Virus record (IMG/VR): IMGVR_UViG_3300009553_000019
Span: 62,001-126,000 of that record
DNA: 64,000 nucleotides
Source of the DNA: a virus
Direction: 5' to 3' (one strand)
The notes under the pieces are model-generated. The model was not told where the DNA came from. It did no database searches and saw only the letters and a list, made by a program, of their open reading frames with translations. This document shows positions 1 through 8,803 of this stretch, in pieces (the stretch's first letter is position 1; the number at the start of each line of letters is the position of its first letter). The position numbers were made by a program, and so were the translations under genes.

Positions 1-29
1 AGCTTTGGCTAAGGTCAGGGTTTGCTAGA

Positions 30-707
30 TTGAATGTAGGTCACAAATTAGCGGCAGCTTTAGCCTTAACTGATGCCCCAGAGATTCCTCTTCATTCGCC
101 ATGGGACGCTTGGAGCCTGACTATCCCCGATGGATTCTTTTCAAACCTTAAGATTGAACCTGTAGCAAAAAATGGTAACCCAACTAAAAGTGAGGATGCT
201 ACAGTCTCTCTCAGAAGGGCATGGTTCATAGGAACAGAAATCGTTTGTCTTCTGGGTGATTGGGAAGGTGCTACTCGAGGTACTGCAATCACTTGGAATG
301 AACATATGGATCTGTGCTATGGTAAAGACATCGTCCAGATGGTTAAAAACCTTGGGATGGGAGCTATAGCAGCTATTGAGAATCACCCAGTTAAGCAGTC
401 AAGTAGCTGGGGATCTACTAGGTCAAAAACAAATGAGAAACGACTAGAAGCTCCAGCTGTTGGAGCAACTTACGAACTAGCAGCTCCTGTCACAATTGAT
501 CTCCGAGATGATTTAAAGCGAATTGTAGCTGGTGAAAGACGTGGCAAAGGTACTTCGCCAAAAGCTTACTGGATTGTCAAAGGGCATTGGAAGCAACAAG
601 TCCATGGTCCAAAACGAGGTCTTAGAAAGACGATCTGGATCGAACCTTACCCCAAGGGCGACCCCAGCTTAAAGGTTCTTATGAGAACGGTTGATGTAGA
701 TGAGTGA
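30..707 (+). CDS. Conserved phage protein of unknown function, possibly 5'-truncated by the window
   Basis: Reading frame of 225 residues from TTG 30. The frame stays open back to base 1, so the true start may lie outside the window. The C-terminal third carries GHWKQQ followed by GLRKTIWIEPYPKG. A similar Trp/His/Arg pattern (GHWR..., LRR..WI.P..KG) recurs at the C-terminus of many uncharacterised phage and actinobacterial proteins; I know of no assigned function. It overlaps the next gene by 8 bases, so the two are probably translated together. Confidence 0.7.
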   Translation: MNVGHKLAAALALTDAPEIPLHSPWDAWSLTIPDGFFSNLKIEPVAKNGNPTKSEDATVSLRRAWFIGTEIVCLLGDWEGATRGTAITWNEHMDLCYGKDIVQMVKNLGMGAIAAIENHPVKQSSSWGSTRSKTNEKRLEAPAVGATYELAAPVTIDLRDDLKRIVAGERRGKGTSPKAYWIVKGHWKQQVHGPKRGLRKTIWIEPYPKGDPSLKVLMRTVDVDE

Positions 708-1158
708 GCAAGAATTTATCGTGATGCTAACCTTAGGTTGGTGTCGGTCATTCTCTGCTAAACACTTAGGCCAAAGAGTTCAGGCATATAAGATATTCTC
801 TGATGGTTCAGAGGAGTTAATGACTGGTACATCGGTGGTAGGACAGTCATTAACCTCTCCCAAGGATAGAGGTTCCAAGTTCTGGTTTCTAGCTAAGGTT
901 CCATTCTGTAACCAAGACAAAATCAGGCTGGAAGTTTTTAGTGGTTACAAGACGAAAGGTGAAGATGAACGACTAACCTTTCGAAAACTATATATCGTTG
1001 TTGCTGATGCTCCAATTAGGGAGTTTTCAATACCTAATGTTGGTTACAGGGGTGTACCACTTTTGAAGGGTAGGCTACTTGAAGTTGCAAGTTTGTCCAA
1101 CGAAGAGGTTAAAAACCATGCTATTAACCAAATTCTAACCGATGAAGAAGGGATGTAG
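700..1158 (+). CDS. Hypothetical protein, 152 aa
   Basis: Not recognised. ATG 700 lies inside the end of the upstream gene, with GATGTAG just before it. The sequence is mixed alpha/beta with no membrane segment or Cys cluster. A 45-base gap follows. It holds a -10-like TAGAAT at 1166-1171 and a GGAG ribosome site for the helicase gene, so a promoter between the two genes is possible. Confidence 0.65.
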   Translation: MSEQEFIVMLTLGWCRSFSAKHLGQRVQAYKIFSDGSEELMTGTSVVGQSLTSPKDRGSKFWFLAKVPFCNQDKIRLEVFSGYKTKGEDERLTFRKLYIVVADAPIREFSIPNVGYRGVPLLKGRLLEVASLSNEEVKNHAINQILTDEEGM

Positions 1159-1203
1159 CAGTAGGTAGAATAACTTGAATACGTCCTAACGGAGTGATAA
1201 AGT

Positions 1204-3027
1204 TTGCCGATCGACATAGATGTTCTAGACGAAAAACACCTATCAATCAGTTTGGTTGACCAAAGACATGCACAGCAAGTAAATCTACTTTGTCAGTCTT
1301 TACTGAATAGTCAGTTTGAAAGGCTAAAAAATCACTGGAAAATAACATGGCACGATCTGGTTCATCTAAGATCAAAGATGGACAAGATGGGGTTGAATTC
1401 TGGTAGATCCGCTACTGATGAGGCTATTGCCTGGTTTAAAAATCAGGAAGCTGAGGATGCTAACATTGATCACATCAAGGCTGGATTACAGAATGATCAG
1501 CTGAATGGGATTCAGAAATTACTCAAAACCAATCCCTATGCAGATCAACTAAGCGGGATTAGGTTTTTAACCACTAGACCTAGAGCGGTTTTAGCAGACG
1601 AGATGGGGATTGGAAAGACTCTCCAACTATTGTCCGCTTATGCTTGGTTAAAAGAGACTGAAGGGGTTGGTCCATTTTTAGTGATCTGTCCTAATGCAGT
1701 CAAGCAAGGGTGGGTAAAAGAGGTTGCAAAGCATACCAATCTAACTGTGAAAGCTTTAGGGAATGGTTCAACCCAGCTTGCTCTAGACTTTGCAGAGTAC
1801 AGAAAGAACAGAACTGATGTTCTTGTCATCCACTTTGATGGGATGGTAACAGTCACTTCGAAGAACAATAAGCGAAAGAAGGCATGGTCAGAGCTAGTTG
1901 AAGATATGCTAAAGCTTCCATGGGGTGGCATTATTATCGATGAGGCTCATCAAGCTAAGAACCTAGAAGTAAAGAGAGCCAAAGCATCACTTTACTTCTG
2001 TCAGAATGCCAAGCCTATGAAGCGCGGCCAGCAGGTGAGGGTTTGGCTAGCAACAGGAACACCCATTAGCGAATCTCCAATGGATGCTTGGGCTGTTTTT
2101 AGCTTTCTTGAACCTACGATTGTACCTAAAGTTTTTAACCGCTTTGAGTCTTATTTCACAGTTAAGGCAAAACGAAATTATGGCAATTTTAGATTCACCG
2201 AAACTGTAGGTTATCGAAATCTTGGTGAGCTGAAGCAACTGCTGCATCGTCTAATGATTAGACGATTGAAGTCTGAAATTAAAGGGATGCCAGAAAAGGT
2301 TGGCGTTGTTCGCTACGTTCAGATGACTGGAAAGCAAAGGCAGCTTTATCAAGATATCAAGAAAGGTGTTTACGATTCAGTAATTCAGGAGCCTGAAAAC
2401 AAGTTAAGCATCGCCTTCGCAATGACAAAGTGTATCAGACTTCGTCAAGCTCTAAACCATCCCTCTATTGTCGATAAAGAGGGTGGAAGTGCAAAATACG
2501 AAGAGCTTGACTTGATTTTAGAAGAGGTCTTAGCAGATCCTATGGCTAAGATTCTGATCTGGACAGAGTACAGAGCTGCCGTAGATATGCTGTTTGAACG
2601 CTACAACGAAAAGTATGGCGCAATCAAATTAGTCGGTGGTGTTACCCAAGCAGAGATGGCAGAACTGTCAAAGAATTGGGACACTATGAAGCAACGAGTT
2701 GCAATAGCGATTCCCATGTTTGGTGGAACAGGGGTTGACTTCTTACAGCGTTGCCGTACTGCAGTATACGTTGAAGCTCCATACTCAACTATTATGTTTC
2801 GACAGTCGGCAGATCGAATTCATCGAAGAATTGGTGAGATTAAGACCGAGATCGATAAGATCAAATCCTCACCTTGTACGCTTATCTTCCTTCAGGTTGA
2901 AGACTCAATTGACGAGCTGGTTTATAAGGCGTTGGGTCAAAAAGGGGATATTGTTGATGCGTTGCTGACGACTGACGACACGCTGATCAAGTTAGGACGA
3001 GAAGAACTCTTATCGTATCTTAAGTAA
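1204..3027 (+). CDS. SNF2-family DNA helicase/translocase
   Basis: 607 residues from TTG 1204, preceded by GGAG about 8 bases upstream. Superfamily 2 motifs are visible in order: Walker A DEMGIGKT at about residues 132-139, DEAH at about 246, LATGTPI (motif III) near 281, and QSADRIHRRIG (motif VI, the family form being QAxxRxHRxGQ) near 535. This identifies a Swi2/Snf2-type ATPase that translocates on double-stranded DNA. The N-terminal 100 residues are unassigned. Related phage proteins are usually annotated as DEAD-like or SNF2 helicases and are thought to remodel nucleoprotein during replication, recombination or transcription; which one applies here cannot be read from the sequence. It lies upstream of the replisome operon, separated by 400 bases of non-coding DNA. 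Confidence 0.9.
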   Translation: MPIDIDVLDEKHLSISLVDQRHAQQVNLLCQSLLNSQFERLKNHWKITWHDLVHLRSKMDKMGLNSGRSATDEAIAWFKNQEAEDANIDHIKAGLQNDQLNGIQKLLKTNPYADQLSGIRFLTTRPRAVLADEMGIGKTLQLLSAYAWLKETEGVGPFLVICPNAVKQGWVKEVAKHTNLTVKALGNGSTQLALDFAEYRKNRTDVLVIHFDGMVTVTSKNNKRKKAWSELVEDMLKLPWGGIIIDEAHQAKNLEVKRAKASLYFCQNAKPMKRGQQVRVWLATGTPISESPMDAWAVFSFLEPTIVPKVFNRFESYFTVKAKRNYGNFRFTETVGYRNLGELKQLLHRLMIRRLKSEIKGMPEKVGVVRYVQMTGKQRQLYQDIKKGVYDSVIQEPENKLSIAFAMTKCIRLRQALNHPSIVDKEGGSAKYEELDLILEEVLADPMAKILIWTEYRAAVDMLFERYNEKYGAIKLVGGVTQAEMAELSKNWDTMKQRVAIAIPMFGGTGVDFLQRCRTAVYVEAPYSTIMFRQSADRIHRRIGEIKTEIDKIKSSPCTLIFLQVEDSIDELVYKALGQKGDIVDALLTTDDTLIKLGREELLSYLK

Positions 3028-3077
3028 TTGGTTAAATCAATGAAAACTATCAAAAATTTCAGAACCGATTTTCCTCC

Positions 3078-3086
3078 TGGTATAAT
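3078..3086 (+). promoter_or_regulatory. Extended -10 promoter TGG-TATAAT
   Basis: TGGTATAAT is a perfect extended -10 element (TGn then TATAAT) in the gap after the SNF2 gene. No convincing -35 is seen at the normal spacing, which suits an extended -10 promoter. Transcription would begin near 3093, giving a leader of roughly 330 bases before the GTG at 3428. The same word recurs ahead of several other genes in this window. Confidence 0.55.
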
Positions 3087-3276
3087 CCTTAAAAACGCTG
3101 AAATTTGCATTGCAGTTAATTTTATTACAAAGCTGTTTGTAGGTTGAAAAACCAAACGTTGCTTCTCATACGACATTTCTTGATGTTTTTGATCAACTCA
3201 ATGTTATCGAGACAGTTACATTCTTGGAATGACTCAAGTATTCGTCGATTTCAGCATAGGTTTTCTGTGGTGTATT

Positions 3277-3415
3277 TGATTGTTACTACAATCAGCTCCT
3301 ATATCTCTAATCCCTTAGAGATATATCTTAACTTTTCTTTCGAAAGAGAGATTTTAAGAAGAGATAGAGAGCTAAAGCTCTCTAGGGGAAATTTGGTGGA
3401 ACGTCGTCGTGACGT
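3277..3415 (+). promoter_or_regulatory. Structured leader: row of four or five consecutive hairpins
   Basis: Within the 3028-3427 gap, stem-loops follow each other: 3277-3283 with 3288-3294 (7 bp); 3300-3310 with 3315-3325 (11 bp perfect, TCCC loop); 3327-3358 (core CTTTCGAAAG, outer arms CTTAA/TTAAG); 3365-3373 with 3376-3384 (9 bp, almost no loop); and 3401-3405 with 3411-3415. None ends in a T-run like an intrinsic terminator. It sits between a promoter-like TATAAT and the first gene of the replisome operon, so it is either a structured 5' leader RNA or a DNA element such as an origin. No reading frame here is convincing, and bases 3087-3276 show nothing else. Confidence 0.5.
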
Positions 3416-3427
3416 GACGGAGGCGAC

Positions 3428-4759
3428 GTGGGCATAAGTAGATCGAATTCGGAGGTTCAAAACCTCCTGAAGAGGGGAGCAAAATGCTTCGTAATTCATG
3501 GTAGGAAGTTTTGGCCTGTTGTAGCTAAACAGGAAGAGATTCCTGTTTTCGAAAAACAAGAAAAACCAGTTGTTGAAAAACCAACCCCCTCAGTGAAACC
3601 AAAGATTCCAAAGCCTGCACTCCCGATTAAATCCTCGGTTGACGCATGGGAATCAATCCTAGATGATATAGCAGAAGATTGTAAGACAGTCTTTCTAGCT
3701 AGAGGAGGGGTTGGTACAAAACCATGGTTTATGCGTTGGAGTACTCAAAGACAAAAAATTCTTGATAGCTTGATTGGTATGCGCGTGATTGGCCTGACTG
3801 GATTTCGAGATTCGATAGATAGTGAACTTTCAGATAGAGAGCTTCTCAAGAGTGCTGGTAAAATGCTTTGCAGGTTGTTAGACATGCGAACTAGCGTTTT
3901 CCATTCTCCCCGAGCCTGGTTTTCAAAAGCAAAAGATGGTCCGTTCTGGTTCCACGGTCTACCTATTCTGACTAGAGCTAAGTGCAATAACCTAGTCTCA
4001 GATATGAATGCAGTGGATCTTTACAACCAGTTTGTTGTTAGAGTCTTGCATAAACCAGCAGAGAAAGTTGTAGAGCTGGTGCCTAGCACTGATGGGCATC
4101 TTGGTTTTGATCTCTACCCAATCAGCGAGATATTCTCCTTTGCAAACCAACATAAGATGCCTTTCGAAAGCCTGCTTCGATTGTTGTGGTTGAGAGAGGT
4201 TGATCATTGCGAACGCTTTGGTGGAATACCGTCGTATTTAGCTTGTAAACTTTCAAGACACTTACTAAGAACAACACCAGCAGAAATCAAACGAGCCTTA
4301 GCAAATAATGGTACGTCAGAGTTTCTGACTATTCTGCAAGTTCCTGGTGTTCCATACTTACCAAAGAAATTGCGATATGGTTTGGACTGTCGAAATATTG
4401 TGGTTCCAACTCTTGGAAGATTGACAGCAATTACAGATGGTGGTCAAGCAATTCTCGAAGACGAGAAGGGCAGGGTTTCAGCTGAGGGAAATCAGCTTCC
4501 AACTCTAGAGGTGGTTAAGGGGTGGGGGAAAGGTATTCAGATCTGGGCTACTGAAGAGAATTTCAAAGAGCTAGGAAAATTCTGGTATAATCCACCACCT
4601 AAATGCCCTTGGGAGTGGTACAAGAAGTGGGGAGACAAAGCATACTTGGAGTCAGGTAAAGCAATCCACCCAGATCCAAAGTTTCGACCTGATGTAGTCT
4701 GGCTAGAGCAGTCTGGTATAACTATCGAGGAGTGGGCTAAGCAAAATGCTGTGGGTTGA
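3428..4759 (+). CDS. Hypothetical phage protein, 443 aa, first gene of the replisome operon
   Basis: Starts at GTG 3428 after a strong GGAGG at about 3419-3423. Residues 35-65 are a Pro/Lys/Glu-rich linker (repeated VxKP and PKIPKP). After that comes a mostly helical body with GGIPSYLACKLSRHLLR and a Pro-rich C-terminal region ending WAKQNAVG. No catalytic motif is recognised. Its end overlaps the helicase-loader start by 14 bases, so coupled translation is likely. By position it could be an accessory replication or DNA-binding protein, but this rests on neighbours only. Confidence 0.75.
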   Translation: MGISRSNSEVQNLLKRGAKCFVIHGRKFWPVVAKQEEIPVFEKQEKPVVEKPTPSVKPKIPKPALPIKSSVDAWESILDDIAEDCKTVFLARGGVGTKPWFMRWSTQRQKILDSLIGMRVIGLTGFRDSIDSELSDRELLKSAGKMLCRLLDMRTSVFHSPRAWFSKAKDGPFWFHGLPILTRAKCNNLVSDMNAVDLYNQFVVRVLHKPAEKVVELVPSTDGHLGFDLYPISEIFSFANQHKMPFESLLRLLWLREVDHCERFGGIPSYLACKLSRHLLRTTPAEIKRALANNGTSEFLTILQVPGVPYLPKKLRYGLDCRNIVVPTLGRLTAITDGGQAILEDEKGRVSAEGNQLPTLEVVKGWGKGIQIWATEENFKELGKFWYNPPPKCPWEWYKKWGDKAYLESGKAIHPDPKFRPDVVWLEQSGITIEEWAKQNAVG

Positions 4760-5597
4760 GAGTTATGGTTCGTATTCAGAATGGTGTTCTGAGTGTCCAA
4801 TCTGCAAAGGGCAGAGATTTTTAAGCGAGAGTTCACCTCTTCAACTTGGTTTAGCATTTAGAGAAGCTAGTTCTGAAGCTTGTCCATGCTGGTTTTTATA
4901 CTGTGCTATGCAGAGGTTGTGGGCTCAAGAGTACCCCAAAGGTTACTTGGGTTGGAATTGGGATTCAACTTACCCCTTGTCAGAACTTCCACCGGAACAC
5001 CCGTGGTACACTAGACACCCTGAATCATTCGCCTGGAGCTTTTCCGAAGCTGATGAAGAGGCTTTACGATTTTGGGTTAACAATCCTCTGGCAGTGGTTT
5101 CCAAAGGACTTTCTCTGGTTATACATGGCGATAAAGGAGTTGGGAAGAGCTCTTTAGCTACTGTATTATCGAAAGAGTTAGTTAAGCGTAGGGGTGTTGA
5201 TGCAAGTGGTTACATAAGCGAGTTTGTTGTAAGATTTCTTGTTGGTGATGAACTCTATCAGTACCTGAACATGCGGGATCGAGCTGGTCACGAAGTGCTA
5301 AATACTGCACTAAGAGCAAGCTTGTTAGTAATAGATGATCTACGTTTAGCGTATACAGGGTTTGCAAATACTGAGTTAGTTGAACGCGTGCATTCTCTTC
5401 TCCAGCATAGAGCTGGTAATAATTTACCTACAATAGTGACTATGAATAAGTTGTCAAAGTCAGCAGACTTCAAGCCCAACAGCGTAACAGAGTTTTTGGG
5501 GATTGAAGCTACTGGCATTCCAGATAAGTTTGGCAAGTATCGATTCATTCAGGTAACCAATGAGCCTATGCGTCCAGCACCAGATTGGGAAATCTGA
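4746..5597 (+). CDS. DnaC/IstB-like AAA+ helicase loader with Cys-rich N-terminus
   Basis: 283 residues. The C-terminal half is a AAA+ ATPase: Walker A GDKGVGKSS at about 127-135, Walker B LLVIDDLR at about 193, a sensor-I-like PTIVTMNK near 230. This is the DnaC/DnaI/IstB helicase-loader family. Residues 10-60 hold CSECPICKG followed by CPCWFLYC, a likely zinc-binding domain as in DnaI-type loaders. It is followed 6 bases later by the DnaB-like gene, so loader and helicase are encoded side by side. Its role would be ATP-dependent loading of the phage helicase onto ssDNA. Confidence 0.85.
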   Translation: MLWVESYGSYSEWCSECPICKGQRFLSESSPLQLGLAFREASSEACPCWFLYCAMQRLWAQEYPKGYLGWNWDSTYPLSELPPEHPWYTRHPESFAWSFSEADEEALRFWVNNPLAVVSKGLSLVIHGDKGVGKSSLATVLSKELVKRRGVDASGYISEFVVRFLVGDELYQYLNMRDRAGHEVLNTALRASLLVIDDLRLAYTGFANTELVERVHSLLQHRAGNNLPTIVTMNKLSKSADFKPNSVTEFLGIEATGIPDKFGKYRFIQVTNEPMRPAPDWEI

Positions 5598-5603
5598 TAC
5601 AGA

Positions 5604-7016
5604 ATGTCTGCTGGCGAACAACAGAAACTTTACATCGATCCTGAGACCGAAGAACAGCTCATAGCTGGAGTTGTTCAAAACAATCCAGTAGTGATGGGTT
5701 CTGGTATCTATGAAGAGCTGGAAGATTGGCACTTTTCGATACCTGATTATCAATGGTTGATACGAGATTTGAGAGCTGAGGGTAGAGTTTTACCAAAACC
5801 TTTACTGATAGAGAAGATTCATCAAACGTTTCAGAAAGTTGACGATAGAGATCGAGCGTTGATGGTTCTGACAAGATTGTATGATCTACCGTTAACTTTT
5901 CCAGAAGATGCTGCTAGCTCTTTTAGAAAATTTCTAGCGTTTCAAACAGCTACAGCTGCTGTTCGTAAGTTTTTTGAGAAGTATCAGACAACCAAGAATG
6001 TAGAGCTTTCGATTAGAGACTTGACAGAAGGTCTTTCGAAATCTGCTTATCTTGTTGAAAAGAAGAACACAGCAGTATTTGATTACGCAGCTGGCTGGGA
6101 ACAAAGAGAAGCAGATCGTAAACACTTACGGGATAACCCAGACCTTAGCCCAAGATTGAGGTTGGGCATTGCAAGGTTTGATGCTCAGGTGAAGATGAAA
6201 GTTGGTACAGTAACCAACTTTTTAGCACCGATGAAGCGGTACAAATCCGTGATGCTAACCTCTGCAGCCTATGCAGGGATCTTGCAGGGATTCAACGTTT
6301 TTCTTGCAGTGCTTGAAAACACGCCAGAACTTACTATGAATAGGCTTGACTCTATGTTTACTCAGATCAACTACGATCGAATTGTAAACTACCTAAAGAG
6401 TCCCTCGGAGAAAAAGTTTGCAGATGATCTGTTTCGTCGAATTGATTCATGGCCACAGAGGCTGAAAATCATCAAAGGCGAGCCAAAGAGAACTGGTGTA
6501 GTTGAGCTGGATAGGGAGTTGAAATCTCTATCAAGAGACGGTTTTGTGGCGGAGTTGGGTGTTTATGATTATGCTAATCTGATGAAACCTTCAGTAGGTC
6601 AGTCAGATGATCACCTAGGTCAGACTCAAGTGATCTGGGATATGCAAAACTCTGCTAAACAAAATAACCGAATTATTGTAACCGCCTCTCAGGCAAACGT
6701 TGCCGGTGCTGGTGTTGATAAAGATGGCAAACCAATCAAACTTCGGGAAGATATGCAGGGCAAGGCTCTAGGTATCTCCCAAGCGGTTGACAATTCGATT
6801 GCAATCAATATCGAACTAGGTCAAGTTGATGAGCATGGCAGGGCAAATCCAGCTCAAATCATTCTCTCTATTTTGTTTATGAGGGATGGTAAGATTACGG
6901 AGCCTGATATTAGGCTCTTAAGTGAAGTTGACAGGATGTGCTTGGACCGAGGGATGAGAGAACTCTGGTCCGAAGCTCAAGAGTTTGATGGTGTGACAAT
7001 GACACTTCCGTCGTAG
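5604..7016 (+). CDS. DnaB-like replicative helicase with divergent P-loop
   Basis: 470 residues. The N-terminal 100 residues (EEQLIAGVVQNNPVVMG and following) fit the DnaB N-terminal helical domain. The C-terminal part has RecA-fold features: LGIARFDA as the usual lead-in to the P-loop, a Walker B-like YDYANLMKPS, and IIVTASQANVAG, matching the DnaB motif (xxxSQLNR). The P-loop itself reads LAPMKRYKS (about 207-215): the Lys-Ser pair is kept but the preceding Gly is Tyr. Placement directly after a helicase loader and before HU and primase supports a replicative helicase role; whether it hydrolyses ATP normally is open. Confidence 0.75.
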   Translation: MSAGEQQKLYIDPETEEQLIAGVVQNNPVVMGSGIYEELEDWHFSIPDYQWLIRDLRAEGRVLPKPLLIEKIHQTFQKVDDRDRALMVLTRLYDLPLTFPEDAASSFRKFLAFQTATAAVRKFFEKYQTTKNVELSIRDLTEGLSKSAYLVEKKNTAVFDYAAGWEQREADRKHLRDNPDLSPRLRLGIARFDAQVKMKVGTVTNFLAPMKRYKSVMLTSAAYAGILQGFNVFLAVLENTPELTMNRLDSMFTQINYDRIVNYLKSPSEKKFADDLFRRIDSWPQRLKIIKGEPKRTGVVELDRELKSLSRDGFVAELGVYDYANLMKPSVGQSDDHLGQTQVIWDMQNSAKQNNRIIVTASQANVAGAGVDKDGKPIKLREDMQGKALGISQAVDNSIAINIELGQVDEHGRANPAQIILSILFMRDGKITEPDIRLLSEVDRMCLDRGMRELWSEAQEFDGVTMTLPS

Positions 7017-7046
7017 TTGTATCATCGTTTATAGGAGAGAAGAACA

Positions 7047-7475
7047 ATGTCTGGTCGTGAAAATCTTCGTGTTGAAGCTAACAAAATTCTGAAGACTGCC
7101 AACCTGCCAACTCTGTCTAGTGAAGCCTGCGCAGCTGTTTTTGATGCATTGGTTGGCATGCTTAAGAACGGTGATCGGGTTATGATTCAGGAGTTTGGCA
7201 CCTTCTATCGAAAGCTCCAAGCTCCTCGAGTCGCTCGTAATCCCAAGACTGGTGAGCAGTTGTTGATTCCGGGGAAGGTCAAGGTTGGTTTTTGTTGTAC
7301 TGTTCCAGCTTTTGAAGTCAACGAAGCTGAAGGAAAGCAAATTGAGAAGTTGACTGCAGCAAATGCTAAATTTTCAGAGCAGGCAGCTAAGCCAGCCAAG
7401 CCTGCTCCAGCTCCAAAGCCTGCAAAAGCACCTAAAGCAGCCCCTGCTACTGCTCCTGAGGCTGAGAAGAAATGA
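7047..7475 (+). CDS. HU/IHF-family DNA-binding protein with Ala/Lys/Pro tail
   Basis: 142 residues after AGGAGAG. Residues 1-95 fit HU: GDRVMIQEFGTFYRK, then the arm ARNPKTGEQLLIPGK, then VGFCCTVPAFEVNEA. HU-type proteins bend and compact DNA as dimers. Residues 110-142 form a low-complexity tail of Lys, Pro and Ala (repeated KPAP, KAPKAAP), resembling histone H1-like tails on some bacterial HU variants. The next gene starts within its stop (ATGA). As a phage nucleoid protein it could organise replicating DNA. Confidence 0.92.
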   Translation: MSGRENLRVEANKILKTANLPTLSSEACAAVFDALVGMLKNGDRVMIQEFGTFYRKLQAPRVARNPKTGEQLLIPGKVKVGFCCTVPAFEVNEAEGKQIEKLTAANAKFSEQAAKPAKPAPAPKPAKAPKAAPATAPEAEKK

Positions 7476-7816
7476 GTGATTCTAAAGTAGCGATTTTAGA
7501 CTACGAGCCATTTCACCACTATTACTGGCTCAAGAAGGTCCTGCTAAAAGATATCACCTCTGCGGGTGGTATTGCCCTTACTACTGAACAATCTGCAAAA
7601 GCAGCTGTTTTTGAAGTGCTCAAAGCTGGCCCCGGGTATTTTGATCCAGTTGCTGGAAAACGTATGCCAATGTCAGCAGCAGTAGGCGATTACGTAGTAG
7701 TATCGCTTGAGTCTGTTGTTGATTTGATGTATGTTGGGTTGGGTCAAGGTGCGCTTTTGGTTTGCCCTGATACTGCAGTTTTGGGCAAAGTCAAAGTTAC
7801 GAGTCCACAGAACTGA
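7472..7816 (+). CDS. Hypothetical protein, 114 aa, coupled to HU
   Basis: Starts at ATG 7472, overlapping the HU stop by 4 bases, and is followed at once by a strong intrinsic terminator, so HU and this protein close a transcription unit. It is a compact beta-rich sequence (VAILDYEPFHHYYWLKK, VGDYVVVSLESVVDLMYVG) with no motif I recognise. By position it may act with HU or the helicase. Confidence 0.7.
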   Translation: MSDSKVAILDYEPFHHYYWLKKVLLKDITSAGGIALTTEQSAKAAVFEVLKAGPGYFDPVAGKRMPMSAAVGDYVVVSLESVVDLMYVGLGQGALLVCPDTAVLGKVKVTSPQN

Positions 7817-7823
7817 CCATTTT

Positions 7824-7862
7824 AAACCTGCTTTAGTTGAACGCTAAAGCAGGTTTTATTTT
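7824..7862 (+). terminator. Intrinsic terminator
   Basis: A 13-bp perfect stem (AAACCTGCTTTAG at 7824-7836 with CTAAAGCAGGTTT at 7844-7856), 7-base loop, then TATTTTAC. It lies 8 bases after the stop of the 114-aa gene and ends the leader/loader/helicase/HU unit. Primase begins right after it at 7868. Confidence 0.85.
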
Positions 7863-7867
7863 ACTTC

Positions 7868-8803
7868 ATGAATATTAGAACTTATGTAGAGACTCATAGC
7901 AAACTATCCCATCTAAAAGAAGGTGGCAACAGAGGTGAGTTTAGGGGTGAATGCCCCTTCCATTTCGGAGGATACCAAAACTTCGCGATTAATGTAAACA
8001 CTGGCTTCTTTATTTGTAGAGCAGGATCGTGTGGGTTACGTGGAGGATTTCCACTCTTCTACAAACTGCTTGAAGGGATTCTTGACTGGTCTGAAGTCAA
8101 GAAGAAGCTATCAACAACTCTCCCAATTAGAAACTGGGAAGAAGTCCTTAACTTTCAAGGAAGTTTCGGATCAAAATCGGCTGATATTGCTTATCAACCA
8201 TTACCCTCAGAAGACTTTCAGTATAAGCTGACAAAAGATAATTTCCCCGATTATTTGAGAAACACTCGAAAATATACAGAAGATCTATTAGACTTAGGAT
8301 TTGATATTCGTTATTGTTATGCTGGTGATTATCGAAATAGGTTGATAATCCCATTCATTGATCTTGATGGAAGACAGTGTACGTTTACCGCTAGATCTAT
8401 AGTCCCTTCAGAACAGATTCGATACAGGTTTCCAGAAGGCGCCACAACGACTCAATTTCTCTACGGTGTCCACAGGTTGAATGTTGCACTAAAAAGGTTT
8501 TTCATAGTTGAAGGTCAGTTTGACGTGTGGCGTTTAGCAACTTATGGTGAATACGCTGTTGGTGCTTCTACCGTAACTCTCTCCAGTAGGCAGCTGATGG
8601 ATATTGCAAAACTCGCAGAATTGAACCAGTGCCAGGTATACGTGATGTTTGATTCTGGCGCTTTTCACCAAGCACAAAAGATTTGGGCTTCTTTAAGATC
8701 GATGGGTTGCAAACGAAGTGATCCAGTCGATATTTCTGAGTATGCTAAAGATCCTGATGAGTTAAGCAAAGAGTCACTAATAACCCTAGTTGGAGAAAGC
8801 TAA
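7868..8803 (+). CDS. DnaG-type primase (zinc finger plus Toprim)
   Basis: 311 residues. The N-terminal CHC2-type zinc finger shows CPFHFGG (about 29-35) and CRAGSCGLRGG (about 51-61). The Toprim domain shows FIVEGQFDVWRLA near 212 and VYVMFDSG near 257, giving the catalytic Glu and Asp positions. It would make RNA primers at the fork. It is shorter than bacterial DnaG (about 580 residues) and lacks the C-terminal helicase-binding domain, like many phage primases. The next gene starts on its final bases. Confidence 0.88.
   Translation: MNIRTYVETHSKLSHLKEGGNRGEFRGECPFHFGGYQNFAINVNTGFFICRAGSCGLRGGFPLFYKLLEGILDWSEVKKKLSTTLPIRNWEEVLNFQGSFGSKSADIAYQPLPSEDFQYKLTKDNFPDYLRNTRKYTEDLLDLGFDIRYCYAGDYRNRLIIPFIDLDGRQCTFTARSIVPSEQIRYRFPEGATTTQFLYGVHRLNVALKRFFIVEGQFDVWRLATYGEYAVGASTVTLSSRQLMDIAKLAELNQCQVYVMFDSGAFHQAQKIWASLRSMGCKRSDPVDISEYAKDPDELSKESLITLVGES

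Noticed and set aside
3040-3147. 35-residue ORF starting MKTIKNFRTDF
   Set aside because: No SD, and it contains the TATAAT promoter box; too short and weak to call.
3144-3437. 97-residue TTG reading frame between the SNF2 gene and the 443-aa gene
   Set aside because: It runs through the row of perfect hairpins, has a skewed Ser/Arg composition and no ribosome site, and overlaps the better-supported GTG 3428. The bases are explained as leader.
4582-4590. TGGTATAAT inside the 443-aa gene
   Set aside because: It encodes Trp-Tyr-Asn in a good reading frame and there is no gene start at the right distance; probably chance.
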